The translations under genes and the position numbers were made by a program. The notes under the pieces are model-generated. The model did not search any database. It saw only the letters and a list, made by a program, of their open reading frames with translations, and was not told the origin of the DNA. From a virus, in IMG/VR virus record IMGVR_UViG_3300030060_000419, positions 1-36,635 of that record: a stretch of DNA of 36,635 nt, one strand, 5' to 3'. This document shows, piece after piece, positions 17,988 through 25,319 of the stretch (positions are counted from its first letter, which is position 1; the number at the start of each line of letters is the position of its first letter).

Positions 17988-19566
17988 CTATTACCTCTTT
18001 CAATGCTGGTGTTGCTTGTCCAGCTGCTTTAGCTACTTGTGATCCTTGATCGATATCAAGTTGATCTTGTGCAGCTTGTTGTCTACTTTCTCTCATTTCA
18101 GTAATCTCACGATTAGATCGTAATACTTTTGATGGCACACCTAATACATCTGTAATATGTGCTGCCATCGCATCAGTATCTAATAGATCCATCACTGGTG
18201 CTACTTGATTGAGAGGAGCTAGTATTTCCATCGCCTGGACAATTGCCTGAACATCTTGCCCTCTTTGTGCTTTCGCTAATGGTGATACATACTCGATATC
18301 AATCTCTAAACCTTGCAATCCTTCTGGTGCTGGAGGTAACATCCCTTGACGCATTAGTATTGCAAAAGATCTTGATATTAGTGGTCGTAACATTTCTGCT
18401 TGTAATCTACCTAACACTGGAGCAAGCAAACGCATTTTTTCTTCGTTACGTTTCATAACTTCAGTAGCTGTCATTTGTACTGATTGCTCCATTAATAATT
18501 GATCGACAAAGTATGCTTGACGAATAGCTTGTCGTCTTTGTTCTTCCATGTTTAGACCTACTGGCGTATTTGCCTGGATCATTAATGGCTCTATTCGATC
18601 TCTTGAACCAGATCTATAAAAGTTTAAACCACCTGGAGTTGTCTTTATCGGTAAAATAAAACTATCATCTGGTACTAATAGTGGAGGATCTATTTGTTTT
18701 TGTGCTGCTCGGATAGTTGTTTCTGACATTTTGTTGAGCATTTTTATGTCTGCAAGTGCAATCATGCTCGGAGATCTTCCATAAACTTCGTTAGATGATT
18801 TACTCCATCTAGGTATTAGATATGGAAACTCCTCAAAACCACCAATAGATATTTCACTCATATCTTCTGGATCAAAATATACTGATACAAAAGGCATATT
18901 TTTATTATCCATCTTGTATGGATTTGCTTCATCGTTCGGCATTACAGCATGAATAATATCTATTTCCATGTATGGATCTTCAGCTGCTAGTTTTGATATT
19001 CTTCTACCAACATTTGCTTCACCAAACATCTCAACAACATTTCGTGATTGCATTTTACATTTTCTAAATACTGTATCTATTCTGCCTTTTGAATTTTCCT
19101 GGACATAGATTTCTTTTATGTGTCTTGTTGTAAATCGTAAAAGATCATCACTATCTTTTTCTATGAACATGCATGCTGTACCAAATGCACACAGATCTAA
19201 ATACAATTCATGTACTTCTTGTTGAAAGTTAGATCTATCAAAAGCTACATACATAGCTTGATTAGCTGACTCTAACCACTCGTTGTTTTCATCTGTAGAT
19301 AATTCTGGATCTTTATAACGCAAAGAGAACCAGGGGGTAGCTGCATTGGTAAGCATGCCATGTAGGGAGGAGCTTAATAAATCGAGAGCATGGAGAGCTG
19401 TTCCATCATAAATAAATTCAGTTCTCTTATCACCCCTGGATCTTTCTTTGTTTACGTCTGCTCTTTTAGGCAAAACGTAATCAGCGATCTCTTGCCAATG
19501 TGATTCCCAATTGCTTCGAAGATCTACTAACTTTCTATATTTACTAAATAATTCTGGTACTGGCAT
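17980..19566 (-). CDS. Portal (head-tail connector) protein
   Basis: 528 residues with the classic T7-like portal pattern: N-terminal LRSNWESHWQEIADYVLPKR, FIYDGTALHALDLLSSSLHG, SLRYKDPELS, FGTACMFIEKD, and the C-terminal region with QSVQMTATEVMKRNEEKMRL and GRLQAEMLRPLISR. Twelve copies form the ring through which DNA is packaged. It is coupled to the Bbp19-like gene and lies 1 nt after the 203-residue gene. Confidence 0.93.
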   Translation of the reverse strand: MPVPELFSKYRKLVDLRSNWESHWQEIADYVLPKRADVNKERSRGDKRTEFIYDGTALHALDLLSSSLHGMLTNAATPWFSLRYKDPELSTDENNEWLESANQAMYVAFDRSNFQQEVHELYLDLCAFGTACMFIEKDSDDLLRFTTRHIKEIYVQENSKGRIDTVFRKCKMQSRNVVEMFGEANVGRRISKLAAEDPYMEIDIIHAVMPNDEANPYKMDNKNMPFVSVYFDPEDMSEISIGGFEEFPYLIPRWSKSSNEVYGRSPSMIALADIKMLNKMSETTIRAAQKQIDPPLLVPDDSFILPIKTTPGGLNFYRSGSRDRIEPLMIQANTPVGLNMEEQRRQAIRQAYFVDQLLMEQSVQMTATEVMKRNEEKMRLLAPVLGRLQAEMLRPLISRSFAILMRQGMLPPAPEGLQGLEIDIEYVSPLAKAQRGQDVQAIVQAMEILAPLNQVAPVMDLLDTDAMAAHITDVLGVPSKVLRSNREITEMRESRQQAAQDQLDIDQGSQVAKAAGQATPALKEVIGG

Positions 19567-19567
19567 T

Positions 19568-20179
19568 TTATTGTCCTAACTTTGTTTTGATATTTGATGA
19601 AATTGCATCTGCACCTTGTGATAATGATTCTAATAATGTTCTTTTCTTTGGTGGTTTTTTACCTTCTTGTTTTGCTTTAAATGTTGCCTGGTAATCAGCA
19701 AATGCAGCATCTGGTGTAGCAGCATCAGCTAATGCTCTTGATGCATCCATACGCATCGCTGTAGCACCTATTCCTGGCATAGCAAATGATGCAGCACCTA
19801 CTGCAATTCCTTTAACCATGTTTTGTCTTTTCAACATTTCTTTTGATATTGGCACTGAAGTTAATGCACCTGATGGATCACCAGTTCCCATAGCTGTAGA
19901 CGTTCCACCTTTTCCATATTTAAGTGATGCCCCATAAGATGTTAAAATAGCTTTACCAGTAGTTGTGCTTCTAATAATATTACCAGCACCATCTCTTAAA
20001 ACTGCACCAGAAATATTTTCTAATTCTTTATCTATTCCAGATGATACTTTGCCACCATACATTTTATTGCCACTAGCTACTGCTTTTTCTTTTATTTGAT
20101 TTGCAGTAGTTGTAACCTGGTTTAGATCACTAGATCTTTTTTCTGCTCGTTGTTCTTTACCAGCTGTAGTTTGCCCCAT
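19568..20179 (-). CDS. Uncharacterised head-region protein, 203 aa
   Basis: No family recognised. The protein is Ala/Gly/Lys-rich: a charged start (MGQTTAGKEQRAEKRSSDLN), a small-residue hydrophobic patch near 122-142 (IAVGAASFAMPGIGATAMRM) and a basic C-terminus (KKPPKKRTLLESL). It lies between the Pro-rich gene and the portal gene, overlapping the former by one base. The composition would suit a minor internal head protein or an ejected protein. That is inference. Confidence 0.6.
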   Translation of the reverse strand: MGQTTAGKEQRAEKRSSDLNQVTTTANQIKEKAVASGNKMYGGKVSSGIDKELENISGAVLRDGAGNIIRSTTTGKAILTSYGASLKYGKGGTSTAMGTGDPSGALTSVPISKEMLKRQNMVKGIAVGAASFAMPGIGATAMRMDASRALADAATPDAAFADYQATFKAKQEGKKPPKKRTLLESLSQGADAISSNIKTKLGQ

Positions 20180-20385
20180 TAACCACTTCCTAATGTTTTC
20201 TTGTAAACTACGTTTGGATCATCCATCAAACCAGCTTTGCCAGTTAGTATAGTTTTTGATTTAAAATTTTTTGCTACATCCATTTTAGCCTGTGCTGTTT
20301 GCGATGCTGTAGCTGTTTGACTAGGCACTGCTGGAGCTGGTGGCGGTGGTGGTGGTGTAGGTGTTTTCGGTCTTAAAAATCCCAT
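20179..20385 (-). CDS. Small Pro-rich protein between terminase and portal
   Basis: 68 residues: MGFLRPKTPTPPPPPPAPAV gives a proline-rich N-terminus, followed by a Gln/Ala helix and a C-terminal LTGKAGLMDDPNVVYKKTLG. Small proteins with a poly-Pro start and a Leu-Thr-Gly ending are frequent next to the portal gene in T7-like marine phages. Function is unknown. It lies 2 nt from the large terminase stop. Confidence 0.65.
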   Translation of the reverse strand: MGFLRPKTPTPPPPPPAPAVPSQTATASQTAQAKMDVAKNFKSKTILTGKAGLMDDPNVVYKKTLGSG

Positions 20386-20387
20386 GT

Positions 20388-21674
20388 TTATACTCCTAGT
20401 GGGTTATAGTTATTATCGGCCATAACTTGTTTAGGCCTTTGTTCGTTAAGATCTATCTCATCAGTTGCCACAGCTGCTGTCATCCATGCATCGCAAAAAT
20501 GACTAGACCAATCGTGTACTGGCTTAGAATAGGTTCTTTGTTTATCTAAATACTTCCTGTGATACCATTTAAGCGAGTCTAACAAAGGCTTGCAGCTGTC
20601 ATTATCAAACCAACACTTACTCAAAAACAATTGAGCAGCATGTATTTGATCTTCTTTAGGTAACTTAGGACAAACTTTTATTGGCCTTAGACCTAAACTG
20701 TATGCGTATTCTTTCCTAGATCTACCAGTAGATAAATCTCTAACTTCAATGTCATGAGGAAAAATAAAATTTCTGTAGAAATAATCTTTTTCTCGTATGA
20801 CCTGGGCATAATGATCTAGCCCTTCATTGTTATTTTCATAACAATCAATGATGTTATAGGATCTACCTTGTTGTTGTATAAAAATTATACAAGTCTTATC
20901 TGATATTCCTAAATCAAAATAACAATCTACTGGAAAGCCAGGATCGTATGGCACTCTAGTAATTTGTTTTTTTTCTTCTATCTCCTGGACAAACTTTGCA
21001 AACACAGCACCAGACCTATTTGCCATCCAAGAACATTCCATCTCTTGTAGATATTGATCCTCGGTCATCAGCTTACGCATCTGTTCGAGTTCTTTTTTTT
21101 CTACAAGTTTAGTCTGTGATACTTTCCATGTAACTGTGTACCACTCAGGATCTGTTTTTGCTTTTTCATACAATGAATAAAAAGCATCCATTCCGTTGGG
21201 AGTTCCGATAAAACAAATACCTCCCTTGCGATCAGCGATTGCTGGTCGAATAATCTCAGGAAACATTCTCTCATCCATCTGTGCATACTCATCACAGAAT
21301 ACATAATCAAAAAACTGCCCCCTGGCACTGTCTGGATTTTCTGCACCAAACAATTGTATACGACTTCCATTTGGAAAATCTGCTCTCAATTCTGTTTCGT
21401 TGTACTTCATTCCAGGTATGACCCTGGTGTAAAGTTTTATCATATCCCAGGAAATCAATTTGATTTGAACCCTGGTAGGAGCAAACATAGCACCTCTAAA
21501 GTTTTCTCTATCAGTTGTTAGAGCTAATTTTATAAGGTGATTGACACCAAATGTAGACTTACCTCCTCGCCTGTGCATGACGCACACACCAAAGCGGTAC
21601 TGATCTAGCTGTTTATGCAGCTCTTGTTGCTGTGGTCTAGGCGAATATGGTATAGATATTACCTTTTCCATCAA
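20388..21674 (-). CDS. Terminase large subunit
   Basis: 428 residues. ATPase: HRRGGKS Walker A at 34-40, VFCDE Walker B at 125-129 and the coupling motif GTPNG at 157-161. Nuclease: FDLGISD with D254, and a late acidic residue in HFCDAW (D395). It packages DNA into the procapsid through the portal. Two adjacent Met codons start the gene, overlapping the stop of the 85-residue gene (ATGA). The nuclease and ATPase motifs are intact. Confidence 0.93.
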   Translation of the reverse strand: MMEKVISIPYSPRPQQQELHKQLDQYRFGVCVMHRRGGKSTFGVNHLIKLALTTDRENFRGAMFAPTRVQIKLISWDMIKLYTRVIPGMKYNETELRADFPNGSRIQLFGAENPDSARGQFFDYVFCDEYAQMDERMFPEIIRPAIADRKGGICFIGTPNGMDAFYSLYEKAKTDPEWYTVTWKVSQTKLVEKKELEQMRKLMTEDQYLQEMECSWMANRSGAVFAKFVQEIEEKKQITRVPYDPGFPVDCYFDLGISDKTCIIFIQQQGRSYNIIDCYENNNEGLDHYAQVIREKDYFYRNFIFPHDIEVRDLSTGRSRKEYAYSLGLRPIKVCPKLPKEDQIHAAQLFLSKCWFDNDSCKPLLDSLKWYHRKYLDKQRTYSKPVHDWSSHFCDAWMTAAVATDEIDLNEQRPKQVMADNNYNPLGV

Positions 21675-21928
21675 TGTATCGTATCTTTTTCAGTAGGTGG
21701 AATACCAATTCTGTCTATTTTGTAGGTTTCCATAAGCAAAAAAGCAAAAGATTTAGCTTCTTCTACGTCTGAAAAACCAGTGAACTGCATAGTAACTTGC
21801 AAATTCTTTTCATCTAAAATTACTGTTGCAGAATAATCTGCATCGTCTGTGTGCATGAGTATCTTTATCTCCCAATGTATATATAAAATAGACCGAGGGT
21901 ATTTTCCTGGGGGTAGGTATTCTGCCAT
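21671..21928 (-). CDS. Small uncharacterised protein next to the large terminase
   Basis: 85 residues: MAEYLPPGKYPRSILYIHWE, an acidic central strand region (HTDDADYSATVILDEKNLQ) and a helical end (DVEEAKSFAFLLMETYKIDR). No membrane or signal segment. It overlaps the start of the large terminase, so the two are coupled. I recognise no family; a packaging accessory role is possible from position alone. Confidence 0.6.
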   Translation of the reverse strand: MAEYLPPGKYPRSILYIHWEIKILMHTDDADYSATVILDEKNLQVTMQFTGFSDVEEAKSFAFLLMETYKIDRIGIPPTEKDTIH

Positions 21929-22080
21929 TTTTCAAAAAATGTGGCTGACTTGCGACTTTTTTTTTAAAAAATTACAAAAAACCTTGCATTTCCAAAAGTA
22001 AACCTATCTCCAAGCGTCTTACATCCTAGGATTTCTGCGACAAATTTTAGAAATGGTAGCATTTATGGTAGCATCGAACT
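21929..22080. promoter_or_regulatory. Non-coding block between terminase genes with paired GCTACC motifs
   Basis: 152 bases without a credible gene. On the minus strand, GCTACCATAAATGCTACCAT (two GCTACC 12 bp apart, 22053-22072) closely matches a pair in the attP region at 28226-28245 that reads GCTACCCTAAATGCTACCCT. The block also holds long A/T runs (21956-21980). Its place beside the small terminase gene would suit a packaging recognition site, but the shared motif points to an integrase or replication protein. Undecided. Confidence 0.45.
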
Positions 22081-22536
22081 TCATATCGTGCGCGCGAGTC
22101 CTTCTACTTTGTCCGACAAAAAACCCTTCTCAGGTTCTTTGTTGGCAGCTGCTATACCATTTGCTTTAGCTTTACCATCATCCCAAACAAATTTGTAAGT
22201 TACATTACTATCTTGTTCGATCTTACTCTTATCACCATAAATACCAATTAGTTTACTTGCTACCCATCTGTAGTGATGCAATCTCTCTCTATTCCATTGT
22301 ACGTCTTGTGGCTTTACATCTTTATCAAGTAAATCAAATGCCTGGTCTAATCTTGTAGCTGCTCCTGTCTTACGAGCTTGTAAGATCTGATCATTAATCT
22401 TTTCATCTTTACGCATCCATTTGTAAACACCAGATAAACTTGGATAGTCTTTAGTCTTGCAGATCTGTGTCAATGTTTCCCCCAACATCAACCTTTCCAG
22501 GATCTTGTCCAATATCTCGTCTGAGTAATTCTTCAT
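22081..22536 (-). CDS. Terminase small subunit
   Basis: 151 residues. The N-terminal helix-turn-helix (EILDKILERLMLGETLTQIC, then YPSLSGVYKWMRKDEKINDQ) is the classic small-terminase pattern for binding the packaging site, followed by a long helical oligomerisation part with WNRERLHHYRWVASKL. The start at 22536 lies 86 nt inside the preceding gene in another frame and has no clear ribosome site. The Met at 22488 is an alternative, but it would remove part of the first helix. Confidence 0.85.
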   Translation of the reverse strand: MKNYSDEILDKILERLMLGETLTQICKTKDYPSLSGVYKWMRKDEKINDQILQARKTGAATRLDQAFDLLDKDVKPQDVQWNRERLHHYRWVASKLIGIYGDKSKIEQDSNVTYKFVWDDGKAKANGIAAANKEPEKGFLSDKVEGLARTI

Positions 22537-22717
22537 TGTTTTTATATTGTTTTAAGTTTCTCCAGGATCTTAATTTGCCCTGGTATGTTTTAGCTCCTGT
22601 ACTCATGCCGCCATGATATTTACAACGACCTGATTCAAGAGCTTTAGCCTGGCAAGGTTGTCCATCATATTTGCGTCTTGCACCACAAATAATTTTCTTG
22701 GATGGTCTACCTACCAA
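22451..22717 (-). CDS. HGG-motif zinc-finger-like protein before the small terminase
   Basis: 88 residues from a TTG start preceded by AAAGGAAC. The segment CGARRKYDGQPCQAKALESG then RCKYHGGMSTGAKT (Cys11, Cys22, Cys32 and His35) is a pattern found upstream of, or fused to, terminase small subunits in many proteobacterial phages. It probably binds zinc. It overlaps the small terminase by 86 nt, so the two may work as a pair. Function is unknown. Confidence 0.75.
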   Translation of the reverse strand: MVGRPSKKIICGARRKYDGQPCQAKALESGRCKYHGGMSTGAKTYQGKLRSWRNLKQYKNNEELLRRDIGQDPGKVDVGGNIDTDLQD

Positions 22718-22751
22718 GCTAAAGTTCCTTTAATTTTGAAAAAAGAAATAT

Positions 22752-22771
22752 AGATGCACATTTCGGCATCT
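22752..22771 (-). terminator. Weak hairpin terminator before the HGG gene
   Basis: On the minus strand AGATGC, an 8-nt loop and GCATCT are followed within a few bases by a T-rich stretch. It lies at the 3' end of the DUF6362-like gene. The stem is short and the T run interrupted, so leaky termination is the most that can be claimed. Confidence 0.35.
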
Positions 22772-23268
22772 TATGTAGTTTTGTAAGTTATTTTGTTAAT
22801 AATGTAAAGTTTATTGTCTTTGTTTTTATTTATTTTGTAAGCCATGATTATGAGAGCTTCCAGGTACTTCTCTTTGATCCATTGTCTACTCATCTTAGTT
22901 CTTTTAGCTAACCACACCCAGGATGCACCATTAGCTTTTGCCCAAATAACTTTTCTCATGTTCATATCTTCTATTTCCATCAATATTTTCGTAGCTATTT
23001 CCCAACGATCTATTTGAATTTGATCTGGTAATACTGCTATTAAATCTTTTATATGCGTATAGCCATAAGAAGTAATCTCATCAGGATAATCTACCCAGCT
23101 ACTCATTTTCTGTTTGCGAATTACTCTAGGTAATAATTTATCTGTTTCAGCTGCATCATCAAATAATCTTATGAGATGCGTAACATCAACTTTACTTCTT
23201 TTTTTATTCAATACCAAGGAGGTGTTTTGCATATTGTCTTGCTTTCTTTTTTTGATTGTACTTTCCAT
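22771..23268 (-). CDS. DUF6362-like HTH protein
   Basis: Up to 165 residues. The core RKVIWAKANGASWVWLAKRT then MSRQWIKEKYLEALIIMAYK resembles the DUF6362 family (R-I-V-W-A-R-A-x-G-x-x-W ... S-R-x-x-x-x-R), which looks like a DNA-binding HTH and is common just upstream of terminase genes in alphaproteobacterial phages. The start is uncertain: ATG at 23268 or 23232. Both overlap the preceding gene and neither has a good ribosome site. Likely a packaging or late regulator (inference). Confidence 0.7.
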   Translation of the reverse strand: MESTIKKRKQDNMQNTSLVLNKKRSKVDVTHLIRLFDDAAETDKLLPRVIRKQKMSSWVDYPDEITSYGYTHIKDLIAVLPDQIQIDRWEIATKILMEIEDMNMRKVIWAKANGASWVWLAKRTKMSRQWIKEKYLEALIIMAYKINKNKDNKLYIINKITYKTT

Positions 23269-23461
23269 GCAGCATTACATTGAGCCAATCGATATAATTT
23301 TCTTGTGTTATTTTTTTTACCATTTTACTCATTAACCACTCATCACTACCTCTAGGAGCATAAGTACCTTGAACTACAGATTTATAATTAGCATTTGTAT
23401 TCTTCGTAACTTTTTCAATTAGTCTTTGGAGGTCAATATTATTTTTATCCACCACCACCAC
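23204..23461 (-). CDS. Uncharacterised small basic protein
   Basis: 85 residues, starting MVVVDKNNIDLQRLIEKVTK and ending KARQYAKHLLGIE; basic and mostly helical, with no recognised domain. It overlaps the end of the winged-helix gene by 17 nt, where a run of GGTGGTGGTGG codes for Gly in one frame and Val in the other. It also overlaps the start of the next gene. Possibly a DNA-binding accessory; unknown. Confidence 0.6.
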   Translation of the reverse strand: MVVVDKNNIDLQRLIEKVTKNTNANYKSVVQGTYAPRGSDEWLMSKMVKKITQENYIDWLNVMLHGKYNQKKKARQYAKHLLGIE

Positions 23462-23852
23462 CAGTAATAATTTTAATTTTATCTTCTTCTAAATATGTTC
23501 TTAAATTAGTTCGTAGGAAGTATTTTTCCTGGTCATTTGGAAACATTTTTCCTGTAGCTTGGAAGAATTTTTCCTGTAGCTTGAAGTCTATGGAATATTG
23601 TGTGGAAAACCCAACATTACCTTTTTTAATAATATCAATGTAACCAAGCTGTCTAAGTTCAGCTAATCCATTTCGTACAGATCTATCACTTACGCCCAGG
23701 TCATTTGCTAGTCGCAGCTGTGAGGGATTGCATTGGCCAGTTTTCTCATTGTGATAATTTAATAATAACGTAAGCACCTGGCGTGATACTTTTTGTAATC
23801 GTCTATCTTTAGTAGCAAATATAACTAACTTCCATTTACTTACGATAGACAT
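23445..23852 (-). CDS. Winged helix-turn-helix protein (HTH_36-like)
   Basis: 135 residues. Residues about 18-75 follow the HTH_36 pattern: SRQVLTLLLNYHNEKTGQCN, PSQLRLANDLGVSDRSVRNG (recognition helix) and LAELRQLGYIDI, then a beta wing. Such domains occur in replication initiators and phage regulators. With no other replication protein visible, an origin-binding role is possible, but a regulator of the leftward operon is equally likely. The C-terminus contains a direct repeat of TTTTTCCTGTAGCTTG (plus-strand text), which duplicates about five residues, and ends in five Gly. Confidence 0.72.
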   Translation of the reverse strand: MSIVSKWKLVIFATKDRRLQKVSRQVLTLLLNYHNEKTGQCNPSQLRLANDLGVSDRSVRNGLAELRQLGYIDIIKKGNVGFSTQYSIDFKLQEKFFQATGKMFPNDQEKYFLRTNLRTYLEEDKIKIITGGGGG

Positions 23853-24054
23853 TTAAAACCCTATCAGCTTCCATGCACAATTGCTCATCCATGTTTCGCC
23901 ATGTATAAAAATTTTCCATACATATTTTTTTGTAATGTGAAGCTAATTTGATTGTTGGTTCTGAATATATTTTAACTGTTGCAATTTGCTTACTACCGAG
24001 CCTGGTGATAGTTACATCGCTTATAACTGGAGCTGATTTTCTTTTTTTTGTCAT
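23836..24054 (-). CDS. Small uncharacterised basic protein
   Basis: 72 residues from the ATG at 24054, which overlaps the stop of the upstream gene as ATGA; a start at 24075 would add seven residues. MTKKRKSAPVISDVTITRLG, then LASHYKKICMENFYTWRNMD, ending DRVLNVYRK. The protein is basic and compact, with no recognised family. It lies in the early part of the leftward operon after the Cro-like gene and before the winged-helix gene, so an accessory regulatory role is plausible. Confidence 0.6.
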   Translation of the reverse strand: MTKKRKSAPVISDVTITRLGSKQIATVKIYSEPTIKLASHYKKICMENFYTWRNMDEQLCMEADRVLNVYRK

Positions 24055-24332
24055 AAGCTCCAAAGATATCCACAATTAATTTCATTAAATTCTTTGATGC
24101 AGCCAAGAGGTATAACCTGAGATCTACCTGATTCTTTATCTTCAGGATCTGTCGGTATATCAGCTGATATTTTAATTTCATGGTTTGTCCTTTCAGCGAG
24201 CCATCCAACACTTAAAATTTCTGGAGCAGCTGTCTGTAAAATATCAGATCTATCATGCCACCCAGACTCAATTTCTTTTGCATCAATCCATTTTATTATG
24301 ACTAATTTACCGAGGTATTCCGAGGAAATCAT
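24051..24332 (-). CDS. Uncharacterised protein in the early leftward operon
   Basis: 93 residues beginning MISSEYLGKLVIIKWIDAKE, with WHDRSDILQTAAPEILSVGW in the middle and the strand-rich segment RSQVIPLGCIKEF near the end. It may be a small beta-barrel. It overlaps the Cro-like gene by 26 nt and the next gene by ATGA, so it is translated as part of one operon. No function can be assigned. Confidence 0.6.
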   Translation of the reverse strand: MISSEYLGKLVIIKWIDAKEIESGWHDRSDILQTAAPEILSVGWLAERTNHEIKISADIPTDPEDKESGRSQVIPLGCIKEFNEINCGYLWSL

Positions 24333-24516
24333 TAGGTGTTACTTCTCCATTTGTGTTATCTGAAATTCTAGTCAATCTATCTGGTCTAGGTGTTACACCT
24401 CCTACACAATATCGTTTGACTTCTTGTGTTGGATTTTTTTTATCTTGGAGTCCTAGCTGCCTGGCAAGTTGTGTCCAGGTAAGTTGATATTTGATTCTGT
24501 ATTCCTCTAAAGTCAT
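24307..24516 (-). CDS. Cro-like HTH regulator
   Basis: 69 residues with a helix-turn-helix: YQLTWTQLARQLGLQDKKNP then EVKRYCVGGVTPRPDRLTRI, a YdaS/Cro-type layout. It is the first gene of the leftward block and diverges from the repressor gene across a 90-bp control region, as cro does from cI. No ribosome site precedes the ATG, and the predicted TATAAT (24525-24530, minus strand) is so close that the mRNA is probably leaderless. Expected to bind the shared operators. Confidence 0.75.
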   Translation of the reverse strand: MTLEEYRIKYQLTWTQLARQLGLQDKKNPTQEVKRYCVGGVTPRPDRLTRISDNTNGEVTPNDFLGIPR

Positions 24517-24523
24517 ACAATTG

Positions 24524-24552
24524 AATTATATTATGTTAGCATTTTTTGCAAA
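24524..24552 (-). promoter_or_regulatory. Leftward promoter with operator in its spacer (cro side)
   Basis: On the minus strand TTTGCA, 16 nt and TATAAT (24525-24530) form a plausible promoter for the leftward block. The spacer and -35 contain an operator-like dyad, read on the plus strand as TTAGCATTTTTTGCAAA (24536-24552), so repressor binding would block RNA polymerase. Predicted by eye. Confidence 0.55.
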
Positions 24553-24581
24553 CTTTAAAAAAATATTTGCATATTATATCG

Positions 24582-24598
24582 ATAGCATTTAATGCTAG
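24582..24598. promoter_or_regulatory. Operator-like palindrome in the repressor control region
   Basis: TAGCATTTAATGCTA (24583-24597) is a perfect 7-1-7 inverted repeat. It belongs to the group with consensus TTAGCATTTAATGCTAA. It lies directly before the repressor start and next to a TATTAT box (24602-24607), so autoregulation of the repressor is likely. Confidence 0.65.
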
Positions 24599-24605
24599 AT
24601 ATATT

Positions 24606-25247
24606 ATGAATATAAGCATGGAAAAGTTAGTAGAAAATATGAAGCGAGTTGGTTTAACTCAGGAGGTATTAGCTAAAAAAATAAAAATTAATAAAATACA
24701 TCTTAATAAAATTTTAAAAGGTCGAGCATCATTAACAAAAACTATGGCTCACAAGATTGCAAACTTAGATGAAATAGATCTTACAGAAGAAGAACTGATG
24801 TACCCTAAGTTACCGCTAAATATTATTGGTCAATTTTATAGTGGGTATAAAGTAGAAAAATATGAATTACATAGGCCAACAATACAATTAGCAAATCCAA
24901 TTTTACCAGGTTGGTTTGGCATACTGCATAGAGGTAACAAAAACAAATTAAGTGAGTGGCATTTTGCACCTAATAAAAGCTGGATAGAATTATACGATGG
25001 AAGATTTGCTGAAGAAAAAATTATAGATCCTAAATCTATTCATAATTATGGCATTGTATGTGATGATAAAAATGATTGGCGTTGTGGATATCTTTATGAA
25101 AAAGATAAAAAATCAGGCACACATAAATTTGAAGGTATAGGCAATACTACACCTAAATACTTAAAGGTTAAGTGGACAAGTATGTTCTTAGGAATAGTAA
25201 ATTTACAAGCTTTAGAAACTGACTTTGATATACACATAGAAACTTAA
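24606..25247 (+). CDS. CI-like repressor (XRE-type HTH)
   Basis: 213 residues from the ATG at 24606; ATG 24618 is an alternative and could be leaderless. The N-terminal HTH is VGLTQEVLAKKIKINKIHLN then KILKGRASLTKTMAHKIANL, an XRE-type fold. The C-terminal half (PILPGWFGILHRG, WIELYDGRF, WRCGYLYEK) looks like a small beta-rich domain. I see no LexA/S24 Ser-Lys dyad, so RecA-driven self-cleavage is not supported. It faces the Cro-like gene and probably keeps the prophage silent through the TTAGCATTTAATGCTAA-type operators on both sides of its gene. Confidence 0.82.
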   Translation: MNISMEKLVENMKRVGLTQEVLAKKIKINKIHLNKILKGRASLTKTMAHKIANLDEIDLTEEELMYPKLPLNIIGQFYSGYKVEKYELHRPTIQLANPILPGWFGILHRGNKNKLSEWHFAPNKSWIELYDGRFAEEKIIDPKSIHNYGIVCDDKNDWRCGYLYEKDKKSGTHKFEGIGNTTPKYLKVKWTSMFLGIVNLQALETDFDIHIET

Positions 25248-25260
25248 CATTTTTTGCTAA
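25244..25260. promoter_or_regulatory. Operator-like dyad at the repressor 3' end
   Basis: TTAACATTTTTTGCTAA has arms TTA-CA / TG-TAA and overlaps the repressor stop codon. It matches the 17-bp operator consensus except for changes near the middle. With the dyad at 25275 it forms a pair 31 bp apart (about three DNA turns) before the recombination operon. Confidence 0.55.
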
Positions 25261-25270
25261 TATATTTTAC

Positions 25271-25295
25271 ATAGTTAGTTTTTAATGCTAACTAT
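25271..25295. promoter_or_regulatory. Operator-like dyad before the exonuclease operon
   Basis: The 8-bp arms ATAGTTAG / CTAACTAT are separated by 9 bp. The core TTAGTTTTTAATGCTAA (25275-25291) matches the other operator-like sites. It lies 25 bp before the exonuclease start, so it probably controls the rightward recombination operon. No clear -10 box is seen. Confidence 0.6.
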
Positions 25296-25319
25296 CTACC
25301 CTCGATATAGGGGGAGCAA

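Noticed and set aside
21964-22062. 32-codon frame in the gap between the terminase genes
   Set aside because: It begins within the paired GCTACC motif, has no ribosome site and no recognisable sequence; non-coding is more likely.
24606-25247. LexA-type self-cleaving repressor
   Set aside because: The C-terminal half has no recognisable Ala-Gly cleavage site or Ser/Lys dyad.
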